Source of the DNA: an uncultured Oscillospiraceae bacterium
GTDB taxonomy: Bacteria; Bacillota; Clostridia; Oscillospirales; Oscillospiraceae
Length of the DNA: 16,389 nucleotides
Reading direction: 5' to 3'
Assembly: GCA_934630555.1 (NCBI GenBank)
Contig: CAKTXB010000015.1
Location: 1 to 16,389 of the forward strand
In this document: one piece after another, positions 5,996 to 13,972 of the stretch
Layout of the letters: every line of letters begins with the position of its first letter
How positions within the stretch are numbered: position 1 is the stretch's first letter
Made by a program: the position numbers and the translations under genes
Notes under the pieces: model-generated
What the model saw: the letters and a program-made list of their open reading frames with translations, nothing else
Database searches by the model: none
What the model was told of the DNA's origin: nothing

Positions 5996-7369
5996 TTACA
6001 GCGCGCGCACAAGCTCCTTGAACTTTGCTCCGCGCACCATGAAATTTTGAAACTGGTCAAACGCCGCGCACGCCGGTGACAGCGTCACCACATCGCCCGG
6101 CGCGGCAGCAGCCTTTGCCAGCTGTACCGCCTGCTGCAGATCCTCCGCCTGCAAAATTTCCGGCTGCCCCGGCGCATAGTTTGCCGCGCCCGTCACCGCC
6201 GCGCGGATCTTATCCGCCGTCGCACCGCACAAAACCAGCGTTTTCACGTGTGTGCAGACCTCCCCGCCAAGCGTGTCAAACGGAATGTGCTTGTCATAGC
6301 CGCCCGCGATCAAAATGACCTTTTGCGGGAACGAACGCAGCCCCGCAATGGTGCGCGACGGGCTGCTGGCGATCGAGTCGTTGTAATACCGCACGCCGTG
6401 AAGCTCCCGCACCAGTTCAATGCGGTGCTCCACGCCCGCAAAGCTGCGCGCCACGGCGTCAATGTCCGCATCCGAAGCAAGCCCCTCCACCGCGCACGCC
6501 GCCGCCATATAGTTTTCAATATTGTGTACGCCCGGAATGCGAATATCCGAAGCATCCATGATCTTCTTTCCGTCGCGATAGATCACGCCGTCCTGCAAAT
6601 ACACGCCGTGCTCCGGCACGCCCAGCCGCGAGAACATCCGCACCCGCCCCGGCGCGCCGTGTGCAAACGAACGCGTCAAATCGTTGTCCATGTTCAAAAC
6701 GACCGTGCCGGCTTTGGACTGGTGCAAATACACGTTCTGCTTCGCCGCCACATACTCCGCCATGTCGCGGTGCACATCCAGATGGTTCGGCGCCACATTC
6801 GTCACCACCGCCACATCCGCCGACTGCGTCATGGTCATGAGCTGGAACGAGCTCAGCTCCACCACCGCAATGTCGCCCGGCTGCATCTGCTCTGCCTGCG
6901 GCAGCAGCGGCGCGCCGATGTTGCCGCCCACCCACACGGTTTTCCCCGCGTGCTTGAGGATCTCCGCAATGAGCGTCGTGGTCGTTGTCTTGCCGTCCGA
7001 GCCGGTCACGGCAATGATCTTGCACGGGCAGACCGCAAAAAACGCTTCCATCTCGCTTGTCAGCACCGCGCCCTTCTGCGTCAGCGCCGACAGCTGCGGC
7101 AGATCGGGCCGCATCCCGGGCGTGCGGAAAATGACGTCCGCGTCCAGCCCGTCCAGATAGCCAGCACCCAGATGCAGCACTGCGCCGTCGCGCTCCAGCT
7201 GTAAAACTTCATCATCCAATGCCTCGCGCTCCCACTTGTCGCACGCCGTCACATCCAGCCCGCGTGCCAGCAGCATCCGAATGAGCGGCCGGTTGCTCAC
7301 GCCAATGCCCAAAACCGCAATGCGCCTGCCGCGCAGCGCGTCAAAATATGACTGCACCCGTTCGTTCAT
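5996..7369 (-). CDS. murD: UDP-N-acetylmuramoyl-L-alanine--D-glutamate ligase
   Basis: MurD adds D-glutamate to UDP-MurNAc-L-Ala in the cytoplasm, using ATP. At 457 residues it has normal length, with a Rossmann-like N-terminal domain (AVLGIGVSN), the ATP-binding loop TGSDGKTTTT at 122-131, E171 in ELSSFQ, NHLDVH at 195-200, the lysine of VAAKQN (K210) that is carbamylated in the family, HNIEN at 282-286, and the C-terminal domain with DSIASSPSRT and SPACAAFDQF at 431-440. The glutamate-specific C-terminal end, rather than a diaminopimelate motif, supports MurD over MurE. The ATG follows a GAGG site at 8 nt. It is first in the murD-ispD-ispF operon. Confidence 0.95.
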   Translation of the reverse strand: MNERVQSYFDALRGRRIAVLGIGVSNRPLIRMLLARGLDVTACDKWEREALDDEVLQLERDGAVLHLGAGYLDGLDADVIFRTPGMRPDLPQLSALTQKGAVLTSEMEAFFAVCPCKIIAVTGSDGKTTTTTLIAEILKHAGKTVWVGGNIGAPLLPQAEQMQPGDIAVVELSSFQLMTMTQSADVAVVTNVAPNHLDVHRDMAEYVAAKQNVYLHQSKAGTVVLNMDNDLTRSFAHGAPGRVRMFSRLGVPEHGVYLQDGVIYRDGKKIMDASDIRIPGVHNIENYMAAACAVEGLASDADIDAVARSFAGVEHRIELVRELHGVRYYNDSIASSPSRTIAGLRSFPQKVILIAGGYDKHIPFDTLGGEVCTHVKTLVLCGATADKIRAAVTGAANYAPGQPEILQAEDLQQAVQLAKAAAAPGDVVTLSPACAAFDQFQNFMVRGAKFKELVRAL

Positions 7370-7403
7370 AGCCCGAACCTCTTTTCCGTTTTACTTGTGC
7401 TAT

Positions 7404-7432
7404 ATTATATCGCCCCGCTAAAATAAATGCAA
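7404..7432 (-). promoter_or_regulatory. Promoter of murD-ispD-ispF
   Basis: On the minus strand a perfect TATAAT (7404-7409) is preceded at 17 bp by TTGCAT (7427-7432), a partial -35 box. The predicted start near 7397 leaves a short leader before the murD ATG at 7369. Confidence 0.7.
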
Positions 7433-7437
7433 TCTGT

Positions 7438-7466
7438 TTGACAAACCGCCGCCCAGACGGTACAAT
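7438..7466 (+). promoter_or_regulatory. Promoter of rnpB
   Basis: TTGACA (7438-7443), a 17-bp spacer and TACAAT (7461-7466) make a near-perfect sigma-A promoter, as expected for an abundant stable RNA. Its -35 box is 5 bp from that of the divergent murD promoter. Confidence 0.88.
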
Positions 7467-7472
7467 ATTTCC

Positions 7473-7826
7473 GCGACCGGAACGGACAGTCGCGGGCACA
7501 GTGCCGAAAGGCCGTGCGTGAGGAAAGTCCGGGCTCCACAGGGCAAGGATAACGGGTAACGCCCGCCCAGAGCAATCTGAGGAAAAGTGCAACAGAGATA
7601 TACCGCCCGCAGCGGTTCGCCGCCGCGAGTAAGGATGGAAAGGTGCGGTAAGAGCGCACCCAATGGCGTGGAAGCGTCCATTGCTGTAAACTCTATCCGG
7701 AGCAACACCGCAGAGGAAGCAAGGCTTGCCCGGCTGCTTCCGAGAAGGTGGCTGGAACGCACCGGCAACGGTGCGTCTAGATAGATGACTGTCGATTACA
7801 GAACCCGGCTTACAGTTCCGATCGTA
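7473..7826 (+). ncRNA. rnpB: RNase P RNA, bacterial type A
   Basis: This is the catalytic RNA that trims tRNA 5' leaders. Universal core sequences are readable in order: GAGGAAAGTCCGGGCTCCAC at about 7519-7538 (P4 5' side), the GTAACGCCCG and GTGCAACAGAGATATACCGC segments, the AAGGTGCGGTAAGAGCGCAC region, and the 3' core ATGACTGTCGATTACAGAAC just before CCCGGCTTACAG. The ends pair as helix P1 (CGACCGGAAC 7474-7483 with GTTCCGATCG 7815-7824, one mismatch), which sets the limits to within a few bases. It lies between its own promoter and a strong hairpin. The order of elements fits the ancestral A type rather than the Bacillus B type. Confidence 0.95.
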
Positions 7827-7866
7827 AACAGAGCCCCGAACACGCTGTGTTCGGGGCTCTGTTTAC
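7824..7866 (+). terminator. Terminator of rnpB
   Basis: A perfect 20-bp stem (7824-7843 with 7847-7866, loop GCT) directly follows the rnpB P1 helix and overlaps its last base. The trailing T-run is short (TTT inside the stem), but the stem is very stable. Confidence 0.8.
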
Positions 7867-7895
7867 AAACAAGACTCGCTGTGTTTATATGCTTC

Positions 7896-7921
7896 AGGCC
7901 GCACGCTTTTGCGTGCGGCCT
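7896..7921. terminator. Hairpin terminator between rnpB and the Clp ATPase gene
   Basis: AGGCCGCACGC and its complement form an 11-bp stem with a TTTT loop. It lies 5 nt past the minus-strand Clp stop and is followed on the plus strand by GTTCTTTATT. It may end the Clp transcript and back up rnpB termination, though on the minus strand no T-run follows. Confidence 0.6.
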
Positions 7922-7926
7922 GTTCT

Positions 7927-10254
7927 TTATTCTGTTTCGATCTTGATCTCGCCATTTTCTGCGCGCACGGTGATCTTCTGCACCGGATCGGCAAAGCTGT
8001 CAATGATCTTTTCGGCAATGGGGTCCTCCAGCAGCTGCTGAATGGTGCGGCGGAGATTCCGCGCGCCGTAAATGGCCGAATACGACCGCTTCACCAGTTC
8101 ATCCAGCAGCGTGTCATCCCACGTAAAGGCGATGCCGCGCCCGTCCAGCGACTGCTGCAGCTCGCGCAGCATGATGCCCGCAATGCCGCGGAAATCCTGC
8201 TCCGACAGGCGGTTGAAGCACACGACCGCATCCACACGGTTGATGAACTCCGGCCGCAGGAACTCGCCCAGCGCCTTCATGGCCTTGTCGCGGCTCTGCT
8301 CTGAAAGCGTCCGGCCAAAGCCGACCGAGCCGTCCTTGCGGTCCGAGCCGGCGTTGGAGGTCATCACAATGATGGTGTTCTCAAAATTCACCACGCGCCC
8401 CTGCGCGTCCGTGATGCGCCCGTCGTCCAGGACCTGCAGCAGAATATTCAGCACATCCGGGTGCGCCTTTTCCAGCTCGTCAAACAGCACCACACTGTAC
8501 GGCTTGCGGCGGATCTTCTCCGTCAGCTGCCCGGCCTCGTCATAGCCAACATAGCCCGGGGGCGAGCCGATGAGCTTGGAAACGCTGTGCTTTTCCATAT
8601 ACTCCGACATATCCAGCCGGATGAGCGACTGCGTCGAGTCAAACAGTTCGCCCGCCAGCTGCTTCACAAGCTCCGTTTTGCCAACGCCCGTTGAGCCCAC
8701 AAAGATGAACGACACCGGCCGTTTCTTCGGCGAAATGCCCACGCGGCTGCGGCGGATGGCCGACGCCACCGCGTGCACAGCCGCATCCTGCCCCACAATA
8801 TGCTGCTTCAGATGGTCCTCCAGGCTGCGCAGCTGCTCATACTCCTGCGCCTGGATCTTGCTGGCCGGGATCTTTGTCCAAAGCTCAATGATGCGCGCCA
8901 GATTCTCGATCGTCAGCGCCGGCTTTGGTTCTTCCTCCAAAAGCGCGATCTTCTGCTCCAACTGCAATTTGCGGCTGCGCAGCTCTGCCATGCGGGCATA
9001 GTCCTCCGGCGCCTTTTCTGCCGCGTCCAGCAGCATATTGAGCTCCAGCTCCATGTCGTCGCGCTCTTTTCTGGCCGCCGCCAGCTCGCTGATCGTCTTG
9101 CAGCGCAGATTCACGTCCGAGCACGCCTCATCCAACAGGTCGATCGCTTTATCCGGCAGGAACCGGTCCGTAATGTACCGCTCCGACAGCACGACCGCCT
9201 GCCGCGCGATCTCCGGCGAAATGGCCACGCCGTGGAACGCCTCATAGTAATGCGCCACGCCGCGCAAAATAGCCACGGCTTCTTCCATGGTCGGCTCGTT
9301 CACCGTCACCGGCTGGAACCGCCGCTCCAGCGCCGCGTCTTTTTCAATGTGCTTGCGGTATTCGTTGAACGTCGTTGCGCCAATGACCTGGATCTCTCCG
9401 CGTGAAAGCGCCGGCTTCAGGATGTTTGCCGCGTTCATCGACCCTTCCGCGTCGCCCGCGCCCACAAGATTGTGCACCTCGTCAATGACCAGAATGATGT
9501 TGCCGAGCTTGCGCACCTCTTCGATCAGGCCCTTCATCCGGCTTTCAAACTGTCCGCGGAACTGCGTGCCGGCCACCAGCGCCGTCAGGTCCATGAGATA
9601 GACCTCTTTATCCTGCAATTTAAACGGCACGTCTTTCTTTGCGATCTTCTGCGCCAGCCCCTCGGCAATGGCCGTCTTGCCAACGCCCGGCTCGCCGATG
9701 AGGCAGGGGTTGTTCTTCTGCCGCCGATTGAGGATCTGAATGACCCGCTCTGTTTCCACTTCGCGGCCCACAATGGCGTCGAGCTTGCCCTCCCGCGCCT
9801 TTTGCGTCAGGTTCTGGCAATACGTGTCCAGATACTTGTGCTTCTTTTCCTTTTTCGGCTTTTCACCGCTGCGGCCGGATTTCTGCTCCGGCTGCTGGGC
9901 CGGCGGATCTGCCTCCGCGTCCTGATTGGCCGCGCTGCCAAAGAGCTTGTTCAGGAACGGGAACGTCGCCGTCTGGCTGTCCTGCTCATCATCGTCTGCA
10001 TCCTCGCCATCCGGGCGCGTGCCCGTCAGCATCCCCTGCAGCGAGCTCAGCATTCCCGGCATTTCGCCGCTCAGGTTTTCAAGATCCTCGTCCGTGATGC
10101 CCATGTTCTGCAGCATATCGTCCACCTGCTTGATGCCAAGCTCGTGGGCGCACTTCAGGCACAGGCCCTCATTGACGGTATTTCCGTTTTCAATTTTGGT
10201 GATGAATACCACCGCAACATTTTTTTTACATCTGGAACATAAGGTTGGTTTCAT
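7927..10254 (-). CDS. Clp/Hsp100 ATPase, ClpE-like, with N-terminal zinc finger
   Basis: This is an AAA+ unfoldase expected to feed proteins into ClpP. Instead of the double Clp-N domain it starts with a four-cysteine zinc finger (C6, C9, C32, C35) like that of ClpE, followed by a charged, low-complexity linker to about residue 140. AAA-1 has GEPGVGKT (187-194) and the Walker B ILVIDE; a short coiled coil spans about 385-440; AAA-2 has GSTGVGKT (520-527), VVLFDE (588-593) and [15 protein letters not shown] (643-647) supplies the VGF loop that docks on ClpP, which argues against ClpB. At 775 residues it is somewhat longer than Bacillus ClpE. The ATG is preceded by AAGGAG. I see no CtsR or CIRCE operator upstream. 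Confidence 0.92.
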   Translation of the reverse strand: MKPTLCSRCKKNVAVVFITKIENGNTVNEGLCLKCAHELGIKQVDDMLQNMGITDEDLENLSGEMPGMLSSLQGMLTGTRPDGEDADDDEQDSQTATFPFLNKLFGSAANQDAEADPPAQQPEQKSGRSGEKPKKEKKHKYLDTYCQNLTQKAREGKLDAIVGREVETERVIQILNRRQKNNPCLIGEPGVGKTAIAEGLAQKIAKKDVPFKLQDKEVYLMDLTALVAGTQFRGQFESRMKGLIEEVRKLGNIILVIDEVHNLVGAGDAEGSMNAANILKPALSRGEIQVIGATTFNEYRKHIEKDAALERRFQPVTVNEPTMEEAVAILRGVAHYYEAFHGVAISPEIARQAVVLSERYITDRFLPDKAIDLLDEACSDVNLRCKTISELAAARKERDDMELELNMLLDAAEKAPEDYARMAELRSRKLQLEQKIALLEEEPKPALTIENLARIIELWTKIPASKIQAQEYEQLRSLEDHLKQHIVGQDAAVHAVASAIRRSRVGISPKKRPVSFIFVGSTGVGKTELVKQLAGELFDSTQSLIRLDMSEYMEKHSVSKLIGSPPGYVGYDEAGQLTEKIRRKPYSVVLFDELEKAHPDVLNILLQVLDDGRITDAQGRVVNFENTIIVMTSNAGSDRKDGSVGFGRTLSEQSRDKAMKALGEFLRPEFINRVDAVVCFNRLSEQDFRGIAGIMLRELQQSLDGRGIAFTWDDTLLDELVKRSYSAIYGARNLRRTIQQLLEDPIAEKIIDSFADPVQKITVRAENGEIKIETE

Positions 10255-10287
10255 ACACAGGGTTCTCCTTATATCATCTTACCTTGC

Positions 10288-10296
10288 AGTATAGCA
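10288..10296 (-). promoter_or_regulatory. Extended -10 promoter of the Clp ATPase gene
   Basis: TG-C-TATACT reads on the minus strand, about 34 nt upstream of the Clp start codon. The expected -35 position (10311-10316, TGGCAC) is a poor match, so activity would rest on the extended -10 element. Confidence 0.6.
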
Positions 10297-10316
10297 CGCA
10301 AATGTCATACGTGCCA

Positions 10317-10341
10317 TGGCCAAATGCCGGGCATTTGGCCA
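10317..10341. promoter_or_regulatory. 25-bp palindrome upstream of the Clp promoter
   Basis: TGGCCAAATGC at 10317-10327 is the exact reverse complement of 10331-10341, with three central bases. It begins at the base next to the -35 position of the Clp promoter and lies about 30 nt past the stop of the upstream gene. No T-run follows on the minus strand, so a DNA-binding site is at least as likely as a terminator. Confidence 0.5.
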
Positions 10342-10353
10342 AAATCTGTGCTT

Positions 10354-10375
10354 TTGACGAGCTTTTGCCCGTCAA
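10354..10375 (-). repeat. Hairpin spanning the stop codon of the DUF5711-type gene
   Basis: In minus-strand RNA, TTGACGGGC and GCTCGTCAA form a nine-pair stem (one G-U) with an AAAA loop. The stop codon TGA is inside the stem. There is no following U-tract, so it is a weak terminator at best. Confidence 0.4.
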
Positions 10376-11535
10376 GGCACATACAATGTGCCGCTGTCGC
10401 CGCCCAACAGGATCGCCGTGCCGTCGGCCCGCTGGATGACATCCGTCGCCGCTGCCACCGCGTCCGTGGACGCATAAAGCGTCAGCGTTTCATCATAAAT
10501 GCTCAGGCTGCTGGCCGTGAGCACCGCCACATACTTTCCCGCGGCGGAAAAGTCCAGGATCTCCTCGCCAACAAACAAGCTGCCCACTTCCGTGCCGTCC
10601 GGGGCGACTGTTGCAATAGAATAGCGGCTGCCCGCCTTATACATATTCAGGCACAGCGTCAAAAATCCGCTGCCGCCCATGTCAAAGTCCTTGAGATACG
10701 CGTCGGAATACGCATAGCGCCCCAGCACCGTCCCGTCCAGCTGCATCCAGCAGACCGTTTCCTCGCCAATGGCCAGCAGCGTATTGTCCGACCGAAATTC
10801 CAAATCAAAAATAAGCTCGTTGCCAAGCGGCAGCTCCCGCAGCGGCTCCTCCTTTGACGTGTCAAACAGCACCACGCTGCTCCGGAACATTCCGTCCTGC
10901 TGCCCCAGCGCCACGGCGGCCAGATATTTTCCTCCCGTGCTCACCGTGCAAAGCGGCAAATACCGGCTCGAGGACAGCCAGCGATAGGTCATGTTCCCCG
11001 CCGCGCTGTATACATACAAAACCGTCTTATACCCGCTCTCGCCGGCGGAATAGCACACCCAGTCGTCCGGAGAAATATCCGCGTCCAGAATGGCCCGCTC
11101 CGTCGTCACCTGCATCACCGTGCCCTTTTTCCGGCTCACGCTCGCAAGGCTCGTGCCGCCCGCGTCAAAGCACAGCGCCGCGTCCTTGCCCACACGCAGT
11201 GCCGGCAGTGCCGTGGTCATCTGCACCGAGGCTGCCTCCGCGCCATCCTTGTCAAAAAGCGTCACGCCGGAAACCGACGCCAGTGCCAGCCCGTCGCCAA
11301 ACCCGGCATAGCAGTTGCCGCTGTGCGCGTCATAGGAAAACTTCCCCTCATGGCTCGTTTCCGTCACGCTGAGATATTTCAGATACCGCCGCACCGCGTC
11401 CAGATTCAGACTGCCGCGAAAAAGGATCAGCGCACACACGCCGCACACCAGCAGCACGATCAGCGCAAACAGCGCCACGCGCCGCCCCAGATGCTTTTGC
11501 GGCGTGCCGGGCATTTTCGATACGTTATCCGACAT
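10372..11535 (-). CDS. Membrane-anchored beta-propeller-like protein, DUF5711 type
   Basis: The 387-residue protein has a short basic cytoplasmic N-terminus (KHLGRR), one transmembrane helix at about residues 19-40, and a long extracytoplasmic part made of repeating beta-rich units (for example VLYVYSAAGNMTYRW, VVLFDTSKEEPLREL, SLSIYDETLTLYAST), which resembles a beta-propeller. The overall design matches the DUF5711 family of Clostridia, a call from memory that was not searched. There are no catalytic residues to name. Its ATG lies inside the end of truA (11-nt overlap) and follows GAGGT at about 8 nt, so it is translated with the ecf-truA operon. Its function is unknown; a surface or scaffold role is possible. 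Confidence 0.75.
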   Translation of the reverse strand: MSDNVSKMPGTPQKHLGRRVALFALIVLLVCGVCALILFRGSLNLDAVRRYLKYLSVTETSHEGKFSYDAHSGNCYAGFGDGLALASVSGVTLFDKDGAEAASVQMTTALPALRVGKDAALCFDAGGTSLASVSRKKGTVMQVTTERAILDADISPDDWVCYSAGESGYKTVLYVYSAAGNMTYRWLSSSRYLPLCTVSTGGKYLAAVALGQQDGMFRSSVVLFDTSKEEPLRELPLGNELIFDLEFRSDNTLLAIGEETVCWMQLDGTVLGRYAYSDAYLKDFDMGGSGFLTLCLNMYKAGSRYSIATVAPDGTEVGSLFVGEEILDFSAAGKYVAVLTASSLSIYDETLTLYASTDAVAAATDVIQRADGTAILLGGDSGTLYVP

Positions 11536-12289
11536 GGAACTTTACCTCACCGTCATCATACCACAGCTTCGTCATATAAAGCCCGCCGGGCGGCACCGTC
11601 GGTCCGGCCGCCGTGCGGTCGCCCCGTTCCAGAATGCCCGGAATATCCTCCGGCGCGATCTTGCCCTCTGCCGCCCACACCAGCGTTCCGGCCATGGCCC
11701 GCGCCATGTTATACAAAAATCCGTTGGCACACACGCGCAGATAGATCATTTCCCCGCGCCGCTCCACATCATAGTAATACACGTGCCGCACCGTGCTCTT
11801 CACATCCGTGCCCACCGAGCGCACCGCCGCAAAGTCGTGCTCGCCCACAAACTGTGCCGCCGCGCGCCGCATCACAGCTTCGTCCAGATGCTTCGGATAC
11901 AGCCACGCGCGGTTTACATAAAACGGGTCACGAATGTGCGAATTGTGGATGATATATGTATATTCCTTCCGCACGCACGAACCGATGGCGTTAAACCCCT
12001 CCGGCACATCCATGGCCGAGACCACGGCAATATCGTCCGGCAGATGCGTATTCATCGCATACGGCAGCCGCTCGGCCGGAATGCGCGCGTCCGTGCGGAA
12101 ATTTGCCACGTAGATGTTGGCGTGGACGCCTGCGTCCGTCCGCCCGCAGCCCGTCATATGCACCGGGTGGCCCACGATCTTCTGCGCCGCGCGCTCCATG
12201 GTCTGACCTACGCTGATGTCATTTTTTTGTACCTGCCAGCCATGATAGGCCGTGCCGATATACTTGAGCACCAGGGCAATGTTCCGCAT
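11525..12289 (-). CDS. truA: tRNA pseudouridine(38-40) synthase
   Basis: TruA converts uridines 38-40 of the tRNA anticodon stem to pseudouridine. The 254-residue protein opens with the family start RNIALVLKYIGTAYHGWQ, carries the catalytic aspartate D52 in GCGRTDAGVHA, and retains FLYNMARAMAGTL near residue 191-203. The frame stays open upstream to 12442 without similarity, but the ATG at 12289 has an AAAGGA site 7 nt upstream and matches the usual start. It lies 17 nt after ecfT, in the gene order ecfA1-ecfA2-ecfT-truA that is conserved in Firmicutes such as Bacillus. Its 3' end overlaps the next gene by 11 nt. Confidence 0.95.
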   Translation of the reverse strand: MRNIALVLKYIGTAYHGWQVQKNDISVGQTMERAAQKIVGHPVHMTGCGRTDAGVHANIYVANFRTDARIPAERLPYAMNTHLPDDIAVVSAMDVPEGFNAIGSCVRKEYTYIIHNSHIRDPFYVNRAWLYPKHLDEAVMRRAAAQFVGEHDFAAVRSVGTDVKSTVRHVYYYDVERRGEMIYLRVCANGFLYNMARAMAGTLVWAAEGKIAPEDIPGILERGDRTAAGPTVPPGGLYMTKLWYDDGEVKFHVG

Positions 12290-12306
12290 AGCCGTTTCCT
12301 TTCTTC

Positions 12307-13110
12307 CTACAGTCCAAACTGCCGCAGCACAATGGCCGCCGCCAGCAGCAAAAGCCCCACGCCATAGGCCGCGTAGTCGCTGTGCCCATAGCGCAGCTGC
12401 CGCAGCCGTGTGCGCCCTTCGCCGCCGTGATAGCAGCGGCACTCCATAGCCGTAGCCAGATCGTCCGCCCGCCGGAAGGCACTGATAAACAGCGGCACCA
12501 AGATCGGGATCATCGCCTTGGCCCGCCGCAGCAGGCTGCCGGATTCAAAATCTGCGCCGCGCGCCTTCTGCGCCGACATGATCTTGTCCGTTTCCTCAAT
12601 GAGCGTCGGGATGAACCGCAGCGCAATGCACATCATCATCGCCAGCTCATGCACCGGCACATGCAGCTTTTTCAGCGGCCCCAGCGCGTGCTCCAGCCCG
12701 TCCGTCAGCGCAATGGGCGACGTGGTATACGTCAGCATGAACGTGCCCGCCACCAGCATCGTGATGCGCAGCACCATAAATACGGCGTTGCGCACGCCCT
12801 CGCGCGTGATCTTAAAGATCCAGAACTGTGCCAGCACCTCGCCCTGTGAATAAAACAGGTTGAGCACCGCCGTGAGGACGATCACCAGCAGCAGCGGCTT
12901 CATGCCCTTCAAAATGACCTTCAGCTGGATCCTGGACGCCGCAATGATGCCCAGCAGATACGCGGCCATCAGCCCATATGACACCGCGCCCTTTGCCAGA
13001 AACAGCGCAATGATAAACACCAGCGTCAGCGCCAGCTTCGTGCGCGGGTCCAGCCGGTGAATGACTGTATTGCCCGGGAAATACTGCCCCAGTGTAATGT
13101 CCTTAAGCAT
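12307..13110 (-). CDS. ecfT: ECF transporter transmembrane component EcfT
   Basis: EcfT couples the two ATPases to interchangeable vitamin- or metal-binding S components in the membrane. The 267-residue protein has several hydrophobic segments (about residues 26-60, 72-88, 107-130, 155-170 and 245-263) and the two coupling motifs QKARG (181-185) and AMECRCYHGG (221-230) on its cytoplasmic helices, which contact EcfA1 and EcfA2. The frame extends to a GTG at 13119, but that codon overlaps the GGGGAGG site; the ATG at 13110, 8 nt past it, is the better start. It overlaps the ecfA2 end by 8 nt. No S-component gene is present, as expected for a shared (group II) module. Confidence 0.95.
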   Translation of the reverse strand: MLKDITLGQYFPGNTVIHRLDPRTKLALTLVFIIALFLAKGAVSYGLMAAYLLGIIAASRIQLKVILKGMKPLLLVIVLTAVLNLFYSQGEVLAQFWIFKITREGVRNAVFMVLRITMLVAGTFMLTYTTSPIALTDGLEHALGPLKKLHVPVHELAMMMCIALRFIPTLIEETDKIMSAQKARGADFESGSLLRRAKAMIPILVPLFISAFRRADDLATAMECRCYHGGEGRTRLRQLRYGHSDYAAYGVGLLLLAAAIVLRQFGL

Positions 13111-13972
13111 GGGCCGCACCTCCCCGCCGCAGCGCCAGATAGGCCGCAGCCGCCTGCTCCGGCGTAAACGCCGAAGTTGGAATGTCCACGCCCTGCCGCC
13201 GCAGCAGCATCATCACACGCGTCAGCTCCGGCACATCCAGGCCCATGGCCTCCAGTTCCTCAGCCCGGGCAAAAACCGCCGCCGGCGCCCCCGTCATAGC
13301 CACGCTCCCGCCGTTCATCACGACAAGGCGGTCCACGTTTGACGCGATCTCCTCCATGGAGTGGCTCACCATAATGACCGTCGCGTCCTGCGCCGCCTGA
13401 TAATCGCGGATATTCTGCAAAATACTCGCGCGCCCCGCCGGGTCGAGCCCCGCCGTCGGCTCATCCAGAATGAGCACATCCGGCTCCATGGCGATCACGC
13501 CCGCAATGGCCACGCGCCGCTTCTGCCCGCCGGAAAGATCAAACGGCGACTTTTCCAGCTCCGCCGCCGTCAGGCCCACAAAGCCCGCCGCGCGCAGCAC
13601 CCGCGCATGGATCTCTTCCTCCGAAAGGCCCATGTTCTTCGGCCCAAAGGCAATGTCCTTCTCCGCCGTTTCTTCAAACAGCTGATATTCCGGGTACTGG
13701 AACACCAGCCCCACGCGGAATCGGATGCTCCGCGTAAACGCCTTGTCCTGCCAAATATCCGTGCCGTCAAACAGCACCTTGCCGGACGTCGGCGCAAGCA
13801 GCCCGTTCAAGTGCTGAATGAGCGTCGACTTGCCCGACCCGGTGTGGCCAATAATGCCCAGAAATTCACCGCGTTCAATTTTTAAATCCACATTGTGCAG
13901 CGCCGCACGCTCAAACGGCGTACCGGGGCTGTATAAATGCGTCAGGTTCTGTATTTCGAGAATTGGGTTCAA
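13103..13972 (-). CDS. ecfA2: ECF transporter ATPase EcfA2
   Basis: This is the second ATPase of the energy-coupling factor module. It has Walker A GHTGSGKST at 42-50, the Q-loop region GLVFQYPEYQLFEET, ABC signature LSGGQKRR at 146-153, Walker B LILDEP at 167-172 and the H-loop H204. The QYPEYQLF form of the Q-loop is typical of EcfA2. The open frame reaches to 14035, but similarity begins at ILEIQNLTHLY; a TTG at 13972 lies 7 nt after GGAGGAG and overlaps the ecfA1 stop as TTGA, so I choose that start (289 residues). It would form a heterodimer with EcfA1. Confidence 0.93.
   Translation of the reverse strand: MNPILEIQNLTHLYSPGTPFERAALHNVDLKIERGEFLGIIGHTGSGKSTLIQHLNGLLAPTSGKVLFDGTDIWQDKAFTRSIRFRVGLVFQYPEYQLFEETAEKDIAFGPKNMGLSEEEIHARVLRAAGFVGLTAAELEKSPFDLSGGQKRRVAIAGVIAMEPDVLILDEPTAGLDPAGRASILQNIRDYQAAQDATVIMVSHSMEEIASNVDRLVVMNGGSVAMTGAPAAVFARAEELEAMGLDVPELTRVMMLLRRQGVDIPTSAFTPEQAAAAYLALRRGGAAHA

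Noticed and set aside
9472..10242. 256-codon plus-strand frame opposite the Clp ATPase gene
   Set aside because: It is antisense to conserved AAA-1 and zinc-finger coding sequence, with no recognisable motif.
10255..10316. CtsR or CIRCE operator ahead of the Clp gene
   Set aside because: No GGTCAAA tandem repeat and no TTAGCACTC-N9-GAGTGCTAA element is present.
12290..12442. N-terminal extension of TruA
   Set aside because: The extra frame is Arg/Ala/Gly rich, overlaps the end of ecfT, and the ATG at 12289 has its own ribosome binding site and matches the family start.
12440..12470. Altered second coupling motif in EcfT (CRCY instead of ARGY)
   Set aside because: Forms with RCYxGGEGRT are, as far as I recall, common in EcfT of Firmicutes, so this is normal family variation.
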